A stretch of DNA of 64,000 nucleotides from Ruegeria sp. THAF57 (GTDB lineage: Bacteria > Pseudomonadota > Alphaproteobacteria > Rhodobacterales > Rhodobacteraceae). The stretch lies in assembly GCF_903914075.1 (NCBI RefSeq), contig NZ_CAIWNQ010000005.1, forward strand, positions 62,001-126,000. Reading direction: 5' to 3'. A program made the position numbers and the translations under genes. Below are positions 53,876-61,958 of this stretch, in pieces; position 1 is the first letter of the stretch, and each line of letters begins with the position of its first letter. The notes under the pieces are model-generated. The model had not been told where the DNA came from. It worked only from the letters and a program-made list of their open reading frames with translations, and did no database searches.

Positions 53876-53906
53876 TAAATGAGGGTTCCAGTCACGGGAA
53901 GGTCAA
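53876..53906 (-). promoter_or_regulatory. CueR-type promoter of copA-cueR
   Basis: On the minus strand TTGACC (53906-53901) serves as -35, CATTTA (53881-53876) as -10, with a 19-base spacer, the long spacing characteristic of MerR-family promoters. The spacer carries ACCTTCC-CGTGACT-GGAACCC, whose first arm and GGAA match the CueR dyad ACCTTCC-N7-GGAAGGT. Confidence 0.8.
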
Positions 53907-53960
53907 GGGGATGCGCGCGGATAAATGTGTATTTCGACGAAGAATTAAGCCCAATCCGCC

Positions 53961-54122
53961 TTATCGCTTCGCAAGATGCTCCAGCAACAACGAGTTGTAG
54001 GTTGCTGGTGGAGAAGAACGCACCGCTTCGGGAGATGCAAAAAAGCCTAGCATCAGAATTCCGGTCGACAAGGTGAAACCGGCCAGGCACACAAAAGCGA
54101 AGTTCAACGTGGAACGCGGCAT
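53961..54122 (-). CDS. Small single-pass membrane protein, 53 residues
   Basis: ATG 54120-54122 is preceded by AAGGAAGCATTTC. One hydrophobic helix (about residues 8-30, NFAFVCLAGFTLSTGILMLG), then a polar C-terminus ending LLLEHLAKR. No family recognised. The open frame extends further upstream, but that part is out of keeping with a membrane protein. It lies 50 bases after the PNPOx-like gene on the same strand and may be part of the TetR-controlled unit. Confidence 0.6.
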   Translation of the reverse strand: MPRSTLNFAFVCLAGFTLSTGILMLGFFASPEAVRSSPPATYNSLLLEHLAKR

Positions 54123-54172
54123 GAAATGCTTCCTTGTTATCAGAAAATACCCGGAATGCCGGGTAAGCCGTT

Positions 54173-54793
54173 TCAGGATCGGCTTGCCAGTTGCTGTTTC
54201 AGTTTCTCGTTTTCGGCCTGAAGCTGCGCCAGTTGTTGACCAAGCTTGTTCAGGTGGGGGCGCAATTCCGCCTCGGTAAAACGTGGTGTGATGTGGCGCG
54301 GGCAATTCCAATCCAGCCCCTCGACCCGAATAATGACGGCGCGTTCTGCCACAGCATCGGCTTCATCGGGAAACAGGCCGGCTGCGGCGGCTTCGCCTTC
54401 GGTGAACGCGACCCGCCCCAGAATTTTCAATCTGCGCTGGTTTGCATAATCCATCAGGATCATGGCCACCCGGTCGTTGCCGTCCAGATTCCCACGCGAG
54501 ATATACTGCTTGTTGCCGGAAAAGTCGGCGTACCCAATCGTTGTCGGGCCAAGCACTTTTAGAAATCCGGCAGGCCCGCCGCGATACTGTACATAAGGCC
54601 AGCCGGTCTCGGACACGGTGGATTGATAGAACCCATCCCGGGCTTCGATAAACGCTTTTTCTGCCGGGCCAATCTCATGGCCTTGCTGGGGGCCGCCCTC
54701 AAGGAACTTGGCATAGGTCTTGGCAGAACCCATACGTTCCTGATGGGCGCGAACGGCAGGCGTGAACATCAGTTCGGAAAATGCACGGGGCAT
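54173..54793 (-). CDS. Pyridoxamine 5'-phosphate oxidase-family flavoprotein with C-terminal coiled coil
   Basis: 206 residues. The split-barrel FMN-binding fold is seen in EARDGFYQSTVSETGWPYVQ, GYADFSGNKQYISRGNLDGN and RVAMILMDYANQRRLKILG. The region after WNCPRHITPRFTEAEL forms a coiled coil (LNKLGQQLAQLQAENEKLKQ) that probably dimerises the protein. Such proteins reduce or bind flavins, heme or small xenobiotics; true PNPOx activity is doubtful. Twelve bases after the DUF1348 gene, so one operon. Confidence 0.85.
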   Translation of the reverse strand: MPRAFSELMFTPAVRAHQERMGSAKTYAKFLEGGPQQGHEIGPAEKAFIEARDGFYQSTVSETGWPYVQYRGGPAGFLKVLGPTTIGYADFSGNKQYISRGNLDGNDRVAMILMDYANQRRLKILGRVAFTEGEAAAAGLFPDEADAVAERAVIIRVEGLDWNCPRHITPRFTEAELRPHLNKLGQQLAQLQAENEKLKQQLASRS

Positions 54794-54805
54794 GGGCTGT
54801 CCTTT

Positions 54806-55270
54806 CTACAGGCCGAGATCTGACAGGCCGGGGTGATCATCGGGCCGGGGGCCGCTGGGCCAGTGAAACAGCCGATCCTGTTCCGAAATCGGCACATCAT
54901 TCAATGACGCATGACGTTTGGCCATCCGGCCATCAGCGGCGAATTCCCAGTTCTCGTTCCCGTATGAGCGGAACCACTGACCGCTGTCATCGTGCCATTC
55001 ATACGCATAGCGCACGGCAATCCGGTTGTCTGAATGTGCCCAAAGTTCTTTGATCAATCGGTAATCCAGTTCCTTCCGCCACTTTCGCGTCAGAAAGGCG
55101 TGGATTTCTGCATGCCCGGTAATGAACTCGGCGCGATTACGCCATTGACTGTCTTCGGTGTAGGCGGGCGTGACGACATCCGGATCGCGGCTGTTCCAGC
55201 CGTTTTCAGCCATCCGAATCTTTTGAATGGCGGTTTCCTGCGTGAACGGGGGAAGAGGGGGGCGTGTCAT
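54806..55270 (-). CDS. DUF1348 (nuclear transport factor 2-like) protein
   Basis: 154 residues from ATG 55268-55270 behind [32 protein letters not shown], then [20 protein letters not shown] and [20 protein letters not shown] identify DUF1348, a single-domain NTF2-like fold that often binds small molecules. First gene of the unit opposite the TetR regulator, with operator-like motifs in the shared gap. Precise function unknown. Confidence 0.88.
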   Translation of the reverse strand: MTRPPLPPFTQETAIQKIRMAENGWNSRDPDVVTPAYTEDSQWRNRAEFITGHAEIHAFLTRKWRKELDYRLIKELWAHSDNRIAVRYAYEWHDDSGQWFRSYGNENWEFAADGRMAKRHASLNDVPISEQDRLFHWPSGPRPDDHPGLSDLGL

Positions 55271-55382
55271 TCTGGTTCCTTTCAGGTCAATGAGGCCGCA
55301 AGCAATGCGATAGTCAGAAGAATGGGGACATACTGAGGTGAGAAGGGGCTGGCACGGCGTCTCATCTGGAAGCTCCAAGGTT

Positions 55383-55557
55383 TACTGATCGGTACATGTT
55401 GGAATTGAAAGTGTACAGATCGGTAATGTTTGTCAAGTGTCAAGTCGATATTTTTCTCGGAGCTGTATTGTAAGGTACCCTCATCCCTTGAGATATTCAC
55501 TGCAAATTTGGAAAGAGGTTGTAGTTTCCAGATCGAAATAATATGTACAGATCAGTC
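55383..55557. promoter_or_regulatory. Three operator-like motifs in the DUF1348 / TetR divergent region
   Basis: TACTGATCGGTA (55383-55394), TACAGATCGGTA (55414-55425) and TACAGATCAGTC (55546-55557) share the form TAC-N-GATC-N-GTA, partly palindromic around GATC. Two lie near the DUF1348 start and one 18 bases before the TetR start, so one repressor could control both directions. The intervening gap (55271-55574) contains nothing else that I can identify. Confidence 0.7.
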
Positions 55558-55574
55558 AAGGATTGAGCTAATAA

Positions 55575-56141
55575 ATGCGCCCGAACAAACGAGATGAACT
55601 GGTCCGCAAGGCCCTGCAGGTCTTTTATCAAGACGGTTTCCACGCCACGGGTATGGATAAGCTGGTGGTCGAGACCGGTGTGTCCAAGACCTCGATGTAC
55701 AAGCATTTCCGAACCAAAGAGGAATTGATCCTTGCCGCGCTGCGATTGCGGGACGAGAACTTTAGAAACTGGTTTCTGCGTCGCATTGAAGAACTTGCCG
55801 ACACGCCGGCCGACCAGTTGATCGCCAGTTTCGACGCTTTGGGCGAGTGGTTCGAAGAGGATGGATTTCGCGGCTGCATGTTCATCAAGGCCGGTGCAGA
55901 GTTTCAGGACAAGACGCATCCGATCCATGTTCAGGCGGCCGAACATAAACGCCTACTGTTGGAGTATTTCACCGATCTTGCACGCAGGGCAGGCGCGTCT
56001 GCCCCTGAGGCGCTTGCCTGTCAGATTCTGCTGTTGAAAGAAGGGGCCATCGTTACGGCGGTTTTGATTAAATCCTGCGACCCGGCCCACGAAGCCAAGG
56101 CCGCCGCAAAGGTTCTTTTGGAAGCGGCGTTGCTGAATTAG
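55575..56141 (+). CDS. TetR-family transcriptional regulator
   Basis: 188 residues. The N-terminal helix-turn-helix reads ALQVFYQDGFHATGMDKLVV and GVSKTSMYKHFRTKEELIL, a classical TetR domain. The C-terminal domain (residues about 75-188) has the length and helix pattern of small ligand-binding TetR domains, with FRGCMFIKAGAEFQD in the middle. Divergent from the DUF1348-PNPOx unit; probable repressor acting at the TAC-N-GATC motifs. Confidence 0.9.
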   Translation: MRPNKRDELVRKALQVFYQDGFHATGMDKLVVETGVSKTSMYKHFRTKEELILAALRLRDENFRNWFLRRIEELADTPADQLIASFDALGEWFEEDGFRGCMFIKAGAEFQDKTHPIHVQAAEHKRLLLEYFTDLARRAGASAPEALACQILLLKEGAIVTAVLIKSCDPAHEAKAAAKVLLEAALLN

Positions 56142-56253
56142 TTTCGGCCTGTTCGAATTCCTGAAATGACGTTGCGTTGTGTGTCTTTGCACGCATTGGA
56201 TCGTTTGTCGGTGCAGATTACGGTGCGCAAAATATGTTTTGGGAGGACGCTCT

Positions 56254-57411
56254 ATGTCTCTGTTTTCTGCTACATCCGCTTGGGCAACAGAAGAACACAA
56301 GATGTTCGCTGAAATGGCGAGCCGATTTATGGCAGATGAACTGGTGCCGAATATCGAACGGTGGAACGACAATGGTGTTGTTGACCGGGAATTCTGGCGT
56401 AAGGCCGGGGATATGGGGCTGATGGCGGGTGCCATCCCCGAGGAATACGGCGGCGTTGGCGGTGACATAGGGTTTGACGCGATCACGATGTATGCGCAAA
56501 CTTCACATGGGGACGCAGGTTGGGGGTATGGAATTCAGTCCATCGTGACCCACTATGTCACTGCCTATGGAAGCGATGAGCAGAAACAAAAGTGGCTGCC
56601 CAAGCTGGCCTCTGGCGAGATGGTTGGCGCATTGGCCATGACCGAGCCGGGGACGGGGTCTGACGTTCAGGCCATCCGCACGACCGCAGAAAAGGACGGG
56701 AACTGCTACCGCCTAAATGGCTCTAAGATTTTCATCACCAATGGGCAATCTGCCGACCTTATTCTGGTTGCGGCGAAAACCGACAAATCCGAGGGCTCCA
56801 AGGGAGTTTCACTGGTCGCCGTCGAAACAGACGGCGCCGAGGGTTTTCGCAAAGGCCGCAACCTGAAAAAGCTGGGTATGAAAGGCAACGATACGGCCGA
56901 GCTGTTCTTTGAAGACGTGAAGGTTCCGATGACGAACCTGATCGGGCCCGAAGAAGGGCAGGGTTTCTACCAGATGATGAAGCAACTGCCGTGGGAACGC
57001 CTGACGATCGCCATCATCGCGCTGGGGTCTATTGATTACGCAATCGCCGAAACGGTGAAATACACGCAGGAACGCAAAGCCTTTGGGCAGCGTGTCATGG
57101 ATTTCCAGAACACCCGCTTCAAGCTGGCCGAGTGCAAGACCAAGGCCGAAATTCTGCGCAGCTTCGTAAGCGATTGTATCGCCAAGCTGGAGGCAGGAAC
57201 TTTGGACGCTGCGACGGCGTCCATGGCCAAGTATTGGGGATCCGAGGCGCAAAACGAAGTCATGCATGAATGCCTTCAGCTTTTCGGTGGTTACGGGTTC
57301 ATGATGGAGTATCCCATAGCCCGCCTTTATACGGATGCGCGGGTTCAGATGATTTACGGTGGCACCAATGAGATCATGAAGGAATTGATCGCCCGTTCGC
57401 TGGATACCTAG
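56254..57411 (+). CDS. Acyl-CoA dehydrogenase
   Basis: 385 residues from ATG 56254 behind GGGAGGACGCTCT; the frame continues upstream only without support. Flavin and substrate motifs: ALAMTEPGTGSDVQAIRTTA, NGSKIFITNGQSADL, RKAFGQRVMDFQNTRFKLAE and LQLFGGYGFMMEYPIARLYT, ending RVQMIYGGTNEIMKELIARS. Length and motifs are those of medium-to-long chain acyl-CoA dehydrogenases; the substrate cannot be named. About 110 bases after the TetR gene, so read-through is possible. Confidence 0.92.
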   Translation: MSLFSATSAWATEEHKMFAEMASRFMADELVPNIERWNDNGVVDREFWRKAGDMGLMAGAIPEEYGGVGGDIGFDAITMYAQTSHGDAGWGYGIQSIVTHYVTAYGSDEQKQKWLPKLASGEMVGALAMTEPGTGSDVQAIRTTAEKDGNCYRLNGSKIFITNGQSADLILVAAKTDKSEGSKGVSLVAVETDGAEGFRKGRNLKKLGMKGNDTAELFFEDVKVPMTNLIGPEEGQGFYQMMKQLPWERLTIAIIALGSIDYAIAETVKYTQERKAFGQRVMDFQNTRFKLAECKTKAEILRSFVSDCIAKLEAGTLDAATASMAKYWGSEAQNEVMHECLQLFGGYGFMMEYPIARLYTDARVQMIYGGTNEIMKELIARSLDT

Positions 57412-57476
57412 CTCGAATAGGGGCTCTCCCGCCCGTCGTCGATGTTTCTGTCGAAACACCTCCTCCCGTTGGGCAT

Positions 57477-57505
57477 GGCAGGCGCGGACGTGGTCCGCGC
57501 CTGCC
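57477..57505. terminator. Perfect 13-bp hairpin between convergent genes
   Basis: GGCAGGCGCGGAC (57477-57489), loop GTG, GTCCGCGCCTGCC (57493-57505). It lies between the ends of the acyl-CoA dehydrogenase and the LysR gene. A smaller stem TGTTTC/GAAACA (57443-57458) stands before it. No T-run on either side, but the position fits bidirectional termination. Confidence 0.6.
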
Positions 57506-57551
57506 GCGCGCTAGATCGCCGGTCGGACTTAAAGTTGTCGGCGGGGATATC

Positions 57552-58466
57552 TCACTCGGTGTCGGAACCGTCGCTATCTGACGCTGTGATCTGATCTTGC
57601 AGCCAGAGCCGAAATGATTTCAGCGGCTCTGGTTCTGCTCTAGATTGCGGCCATACCAAATAGAAATCGCCCAGACTGAAGTCCGGCCCGTCCCATGCCA
57701 ACGCTAACCGACCGGATTTGAGATCGTCCGCAACCAAATAGCTGGGCAGCAATGCAACGCCCAGCCCGTGAATGGTTGCCTGAGACATTGTCGAGAACTG
57801 ATCGAATAGCATCCCTTGGATGCCTGAAACCTCATACCCTTGGGCGGCGAACCACTTCTCCCACGCGTCGGGGCGCGTTTCCAGTTGCAGAAGGGGTGCA
57901 TTCAGCAACCACTCGATGTTGTCCCTTTGGTCCGGCAGCAGGGTGGGTGCGCAGACCGGCATGACGTCTTCTCGCATGATGGGAAGATAGTTGACGCCAG
58001 TCCAGTCTTTGCGGCCGAAATGAATTGCGGCGTCAAAGCGATCCCGGTCAAAGTCAAAGGGACGAAGGCGCGTGTTCAGATTTACCGTAACCTCAGGGTG
58101 CTTGCGGGCAAAGTCTTGAAGGCGTGGCGCCAACCAGTGCATTCCGAATGCGGGCAAAATCGACAGGTTCAGGGACCCGCCCGTCGGATTGGCCTTTAGT
58201 TTCAGCGAAGCTTGCGCCAACTGATGTAACGTCGCGCGGGCCACCTGAACATATTCCTGCGCCGCGGGCGTCAGATGCAGCCGCATATGGGTGCGTAAGA
58301 TGAGGTCGACGCCCAACTGCTCTTCCAGTGTCTTGAGTTGCCGGCTGATTGCGCTTTGGGTCAGTGACAGCTCTTCGGCGGCCGCCGAGGCGCTTCCCAA
58401 ACGATCAACGGCCTCCAGTGCCAGCAGCGATGGGATCGAGGGCAGAAACCGACGAGGCGCAATCAT
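57552..58466 (-). CDS. LysR-family transcriptional regulator (GcvA-like)
   Basis: 304 residues from ATG 58464-58466 behind GAGGAAATATCAT; upstream in-frame ATGs at 58481 and 58502 have worse spacing. Helix-turn-helix about residues 7-66: RFLPSIPSLLALEAVDRLGS and ELSLTQSAISRQLKTLEEQL. The GcvA-like effector domain follows (GGSLNLSILPAFGMHWLAPR). Divergent from the E1/FabD/FAD-oxidase operon, which it most likely controls. Confidence 0.9.
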   Translation of the reverse strand: MIAPRRFLPSIPSLLALEAVDRLGSASAAAEELSLTQSAISRQLKTLEEQLGVDLILRTHMRLHLTPAAQEYVQVARATLHQLAQASLKLKANPTGGSLNLSILPAFGMHWLAPRLQDFARKHPEVTVNLNTRLRPFDFDRDRFDAAIHFGRKDWTGVNYLPIMREDVMPVCAPTLLPDQRDNIEWLLNAPLLQLETRPDAWEKWFAAQGYEVSGIQGMLFDQFSTMSQATIHGLGVALLPSYLVADDLKSGRLALAWDGPDFSLGDFYLVWPQSRAEPEPLKSFRLWLQDQITASDSDGSDTE

Positions 58467-58694
58467 ATGATATTTCCTCATACCTTTCGAATGGAATATC
58501 ACTGGTAATTGAGCTGCGCCAGCCTGATACAGAGAATCGAACTCTTACATACGGAATGTATCTTGTGGGTTCGTATGAAGGTGTATTGCTGATGAAAGGT
58601 CAGCGGAGTTTTCTTCTGCCAAGGCTGGGAAGGCCTGCAAAAAGGGGCTGAATTGAGTCTGACGCCGCTAACCAGTTATTGAATGAGGCCACTG

Positions 58695-60887
58695 ATGGAT
58701 CGCGCTCAGATCGTCCATGACAATTTTCTGACCCGGGTCGCGCAAGGGGACTTGCCAGATGGTCCGTTGCCTTGTCCGGGGTTGAACAAGACAGACGCGG
58801 TTTCCCTGTTTCGGTCGCAGGTGCTTAGTCGGGCGTTGGACCGGACCAGCCGTGCGATGCAGAAGGCGGGGCAGGGGTTCTATACCATAGGCTCCTCGGG
58901 GCACGAAGGGATGGCTGCGGTGGCTCATGCATTGCGCCCAACCGATATCGCGTTTCTGCATTATCGTGATGCGGCGTTTCAAATTGCGCGGTCCGAGCAA
59001 GTGCCGGGTCAGCAGATAGCGTGGGACATGTTGCTGAGCTTTGCCTGCTCGAAAGAAGACCCGACATCGGGCGGGCGGCATAAGGTCTTGGGGTCCAAGG
59101 CGCTGATGATCCCACCGCAGACGTCTACGATTGCCAGCCACCTACCCAAGGCGGTTGGCGCGGCCTATTCGCTGGGCGCGGCACGGCGTCACGATCCCGA
59201 ACACCGGGAACTGCCTGAAGATGGAATAGCGATGTGTTCCTTTGGCGATGCCTCGGCTAACCATTCGACAGCTCAGGGTGCGATAAACACGGCGGGGTGG
59301 ACCAGTGTTCAGTCAACGCCGTTGCCGCTTTTGTTTGTGTGCGAGGATAACGGGATCGGTATTTCGGTGAAGACGCCCACCGGTTGGATTCAGGCGTCCA
59401 TGCAGCACCGACCGGGCATAAAGTATTTCCAAGCCAACGGTTTGGACATTTTTGAAACTTTTGCCGTGGCTAAAGAAGCTGCTGAATACGTCCGTACCCG
59501 GCGCAAGCCAGCGTTTCTGCACCTGCGCACCGTGCGTCTTTTCGGTCATGCCGGGGCGGACGTGCCCACGACCTATTTGTCAAAGTCCGAAGTTGAAGCG
59601 GATGAAGCGAATGATCCTCTGCTGCATTCGGTGCGCCTGTTAGATCAGGCTGGCGCGCTGACGCCCGATCAGGCGCTGAGGATTTACAAGGACACCTGCG
59701 CCCGAACCGAGCGTATCGCAGCCGAGGCCGCCACGCGCCCGCACCTGACCAACGCGGCCGAGGTCATGGCAAGCCTGATCCCCCCAACGCGCGCCTGCAA
59801 GCCCACCAATGGCCCAAGCGCCGAGGCACGCACGCGCGCATTCGGAAGCGATCTGCGCGCGATGGACGATCCCCAACCCATGAGCCGTCTGATCAACTGG
59901 GCGCTGACCGATCTGATGCTGGAGCATGGTGAGATTGTCTGTATGGGCGAAGATGTCGGTCGCAAGGGCGGCGTCTATGGCGTTACGCAAAAGCTGCAAC
60001 AAAGGTTCGGGCCGGATCGGGTTATTGATACGCTGTTGGACGAACAGTCAATTCTGGGGCTGGCAATCGGCATGGGGCATAACGGGTTCATCCCGATCCC
60101 CGAAATCCAGTTCCTCGCCTATCTTCACAATGCCGAGGACCAGATCAGGGGCGAGGCGGCAACCCTGCCGTTTTTTTCGAACGGTCAGTTCTCGAATCCG
60201 ATGGTTCTTCGGATTGCGGGGCTGGGGTATCAAAAGGGGTTCGGGGGGCATTTCCACAACGACAATTCTCTGGCCGTGTTGCGCGATATTCCCGGGGTGA
60301 TTATCGCTTGTCCGTCGACAGGATCGGACGCTGCGCAGATGCTGCGTGAATGCGTGCGCCTGGCGCGGGAAGAGCAACGTGTTGTGGTTTTTTTGGAACC
60401 CATTGCGCTGTATCCCATGCGCGATCTGCACGAAGCTCAGGATGCCGAGTGGATGACGACCTATCCCTCGCCGGATCAACGCATCGCGATAGGGGAGGTC
60501 GGGGTGCACGGTGACGGAATCGATCTGGCGATCGTCACCTATGGCAACGGGCACTACCTATCACAAAAGGCGCTGCCTGCGTTGCAGGCGGCTGGCCTAA
60601 AGCCTCGTGTCATTGATATGCGCTGGCTTGCGCCCCTACCGGCTGACGCACTGCGTGCGGCGACCAAGGGATGCAAGCAAATCCTGATCGTTGATGAATG
60701 CCGCCGAACCGGAAGTCAGTCCGAGGCGTTGATGGCGTTTTTCACCGAGAACTGCGCCGAAACCCCCACTGCACGTGTCGCGGCCGAGGACTGCTTTATC
60801 GCGACCGGCCCCGCCTATGCCGCGCCGCTGCCGTCCGAAGAAAGCATAGTCGAAGCTGCGCTCAAACTGGCCGGAGGCCGATCATGA
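58695..60887 (+). CDS. Fused E1 alpha/beta 2-oxo acid dehydrogenase (thiamine diphosphate dependent)
   Basis: 730 residues; ATG 58695 has GAGG six bases upstream, better than ATG 58683. The alpha half (to about residue 385) has QGFYTIGSSGHEGMAAVAHA, FLHYRDAAFQIA and a GDG-N-type cofactor motif written as GDASANHSTAQGAINTAGW ... CEDNG. The beta half has CMGEDVGRKGGVYGVTQKL, DEQSILGLAIGMGHNGFIPI and VIDMRWLAPLPADAL. Normally two proteins decarboxylate a 2-oxo acid onto a lipoyl E2; no E2 or E3 gene is near. The overlapping next gene encodes a FabD-like acyltransferase. Confidence 0.88.
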   Translation: MDRAQIVHDNFLTRVAQGDLPDGPLPCPGLNKTDAVSLFRSQVLSRALDRTSRAMQKAGQGFYTIGSSGHEGMAAVAHALRPTDIAFLHYRDAAFQIARSEQVPGQQIAWDMLLSFACSKEDPTSGGRHKVLGSKALMIPPQTSTIASHLPKAVGAAYSLGAARRHDPEHRELPEDGIAMCSFGDASANHSTAQGAINTAGWTSVQSTPLPLLFVCEDNGIGISVKTPTGWIQASMQHRPGIKYFQANGLDIFETFAVAKEAAEYVRTRRKPAFLHLRTVRLFGHAGADVPTTYLSKSEVEADEANDPLLHSVRLLDQAGALTPDQALRIYKDTCARTERIAAEAATRPHLTNAAEVMASLIPPTRACKPTNGPSAEARTRAFGSDLRAMDDPQPMSRLINWALTDLMLEHGEIVCMGEDVGRKGGVYGVTQKLQQRFGPDRVIDTLLDEQSILGLAIGMGHNGFIPIPEIQFLAYLHNAEDQIRGEAATLPFFSNGQFSNPMVLRIAGLGYQKGFGGHFHNDNSLAVLRDIPGVIIACPSTGSDAAQMLRECVRLAREEQRVVVFLEPIALYPMRDLHEAQDAEWMTTYPSPDQRIAIGEVGVHGDGIDLAIVTYGNGHYLSQKALPALQAAGLKPRVIDMRWLAPLPADALRAATKGCKQILIVDECRRTGSQSEALMAFFTENCAETPTARVAAEDCFIATGPAYAAPLPSEESIVEAALKLAGGRS

Positions 60888-61918
60888 CCCGCACCGCTGT
60901 TGTCATCTGCCCAGGGCGGGGTACTTATAACAAGCCTGAGCTGGGATATTTGCATCGCCACCACGCCGACCGCATGGACATGCTCCGCCGGTTTGACGCA
61001 CTTCGTGCTGAGGCCGGACAAGAGCGGGTAACCGATCTGGACGCCGCGGGGCGCTTTTCGGTCAGTAAGTTTTCGCGGGGTGATGTGGCGTCACCGTTGA
61101 TCTACGCGGCATCCCTGTCGGACGCGCTGGATCTGGCTGACGATATCGAGGTGGTCGCTGTCACCGGGAACTCGATGGGGTGGTACATTGCCCTGGCCGT
61201 GGCAGGTGCGTTGTCGCCCGAGAACGGGTTCCGCGTCGTGAACACCATGGGAACGCTTATGCAGGATCACCTTATCGGCGGGCAGCTTGTTTATCCCTTT
61301 ACCGATGAGACATGGAAAAACGATCCGGTCCGCAAGGCGGAGTTGTTGGCCGATGTCGCGCGGATCAATGCGATTGATGGTCATGATCTGGCATTGTCGA
61401 TCGACTTGGGCGGTATGTTGGTATTGGCGGGCAATGAGGTGGGGCTGAAAGCCTTTGAAACCTCTCAGCCTGTTGTCCAGAATCAGTTCCCAATGCGATT
61501 GGCGAACCACGCCGCATTCCATACACCTCTGCAAGCGCCAGTCGCTGCTGAGGGGCGGTTGCGCCTAGGGGTTGAACTTTTCAGCCAACCGACCCGACCC
61601 CTTATCGACGGGAGGGGTAAGGTTTGGTGGCCGGGCGCTACGGATACGCACGAACTTTGGGATTATACGTTGGGGCATCAGGTGACGGAGGTCTACGACT
61701 TCACCCGTTCCGTACAGACGGCGGCCCGCGAATTCGCACCTGACCTTTTCATAGTCACCGGTCCCGGCTCAACGCTGAGCGGTGCTGTTGCGCAATCACT
61801 GGTGCAGGCGAATTGGCATGGGATGAAGGATAAGGCCGCGTTTCAGGAACGCCAGGACACGCAACCGGTCCTTCTTGCCATGGGGCGCGAGGATCAAATG
61901 GCCCTTGCAACCGGCTGA
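60884..61918 (+). CDS. FabD-like acyltransferase
   Basis: 344 residues; ATG overlaps the E1 stop (ATGA). The FabD/malonyl transferase fold is suggested by VVICPGRGTYNKPELG at the start (like the FPGQG motif), the nucleophile Ser97 in TGNSMGW (GxSxG) and the histidine in NHAAFHTPLQAP, the counterpart of FabD's catalytic His. The Arg that selects malonyl groups in FabD is not clearly placed, so the acyl group may differ. No acyl carrier protein gene adjoins. Probably acts with the E1 protein on the acyl product. Confidence 0.7.
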   Translation: MTRTAVVICPGRGTYNKPELGYLHRHHADRMDMLRRFDALRAEAGQERVTDLDAAGRFSVSKFSRGDVASPLIYAASLSDALDLADDIEVVAVTGNSMGWYIALAVAGALSPENGFRVVNTMGTLMQDHLIGGQLVYPFTDETWKNDPVRKAELLADVARINAIDGHDLALSIDLGGMLVLAGNEVGLKAFETSQPVVQNQFPMRLANHAAFHTPLQAPVAAEGRLRLGVELFSQPTRPLIDGRGKVWWPGATDTHELWDYTLGHQVTEVYDFTRSVQTAAREFAPDLFIVTGPGSTLSGAVAQSLVQANWHGMKDKAAFQERQDTQPVLLAMGREDQMALATG

Positions 61919-61958
61919 TGCAAGCCGGATGATCCGACCAATTTTCAAGGAGCAGCCC

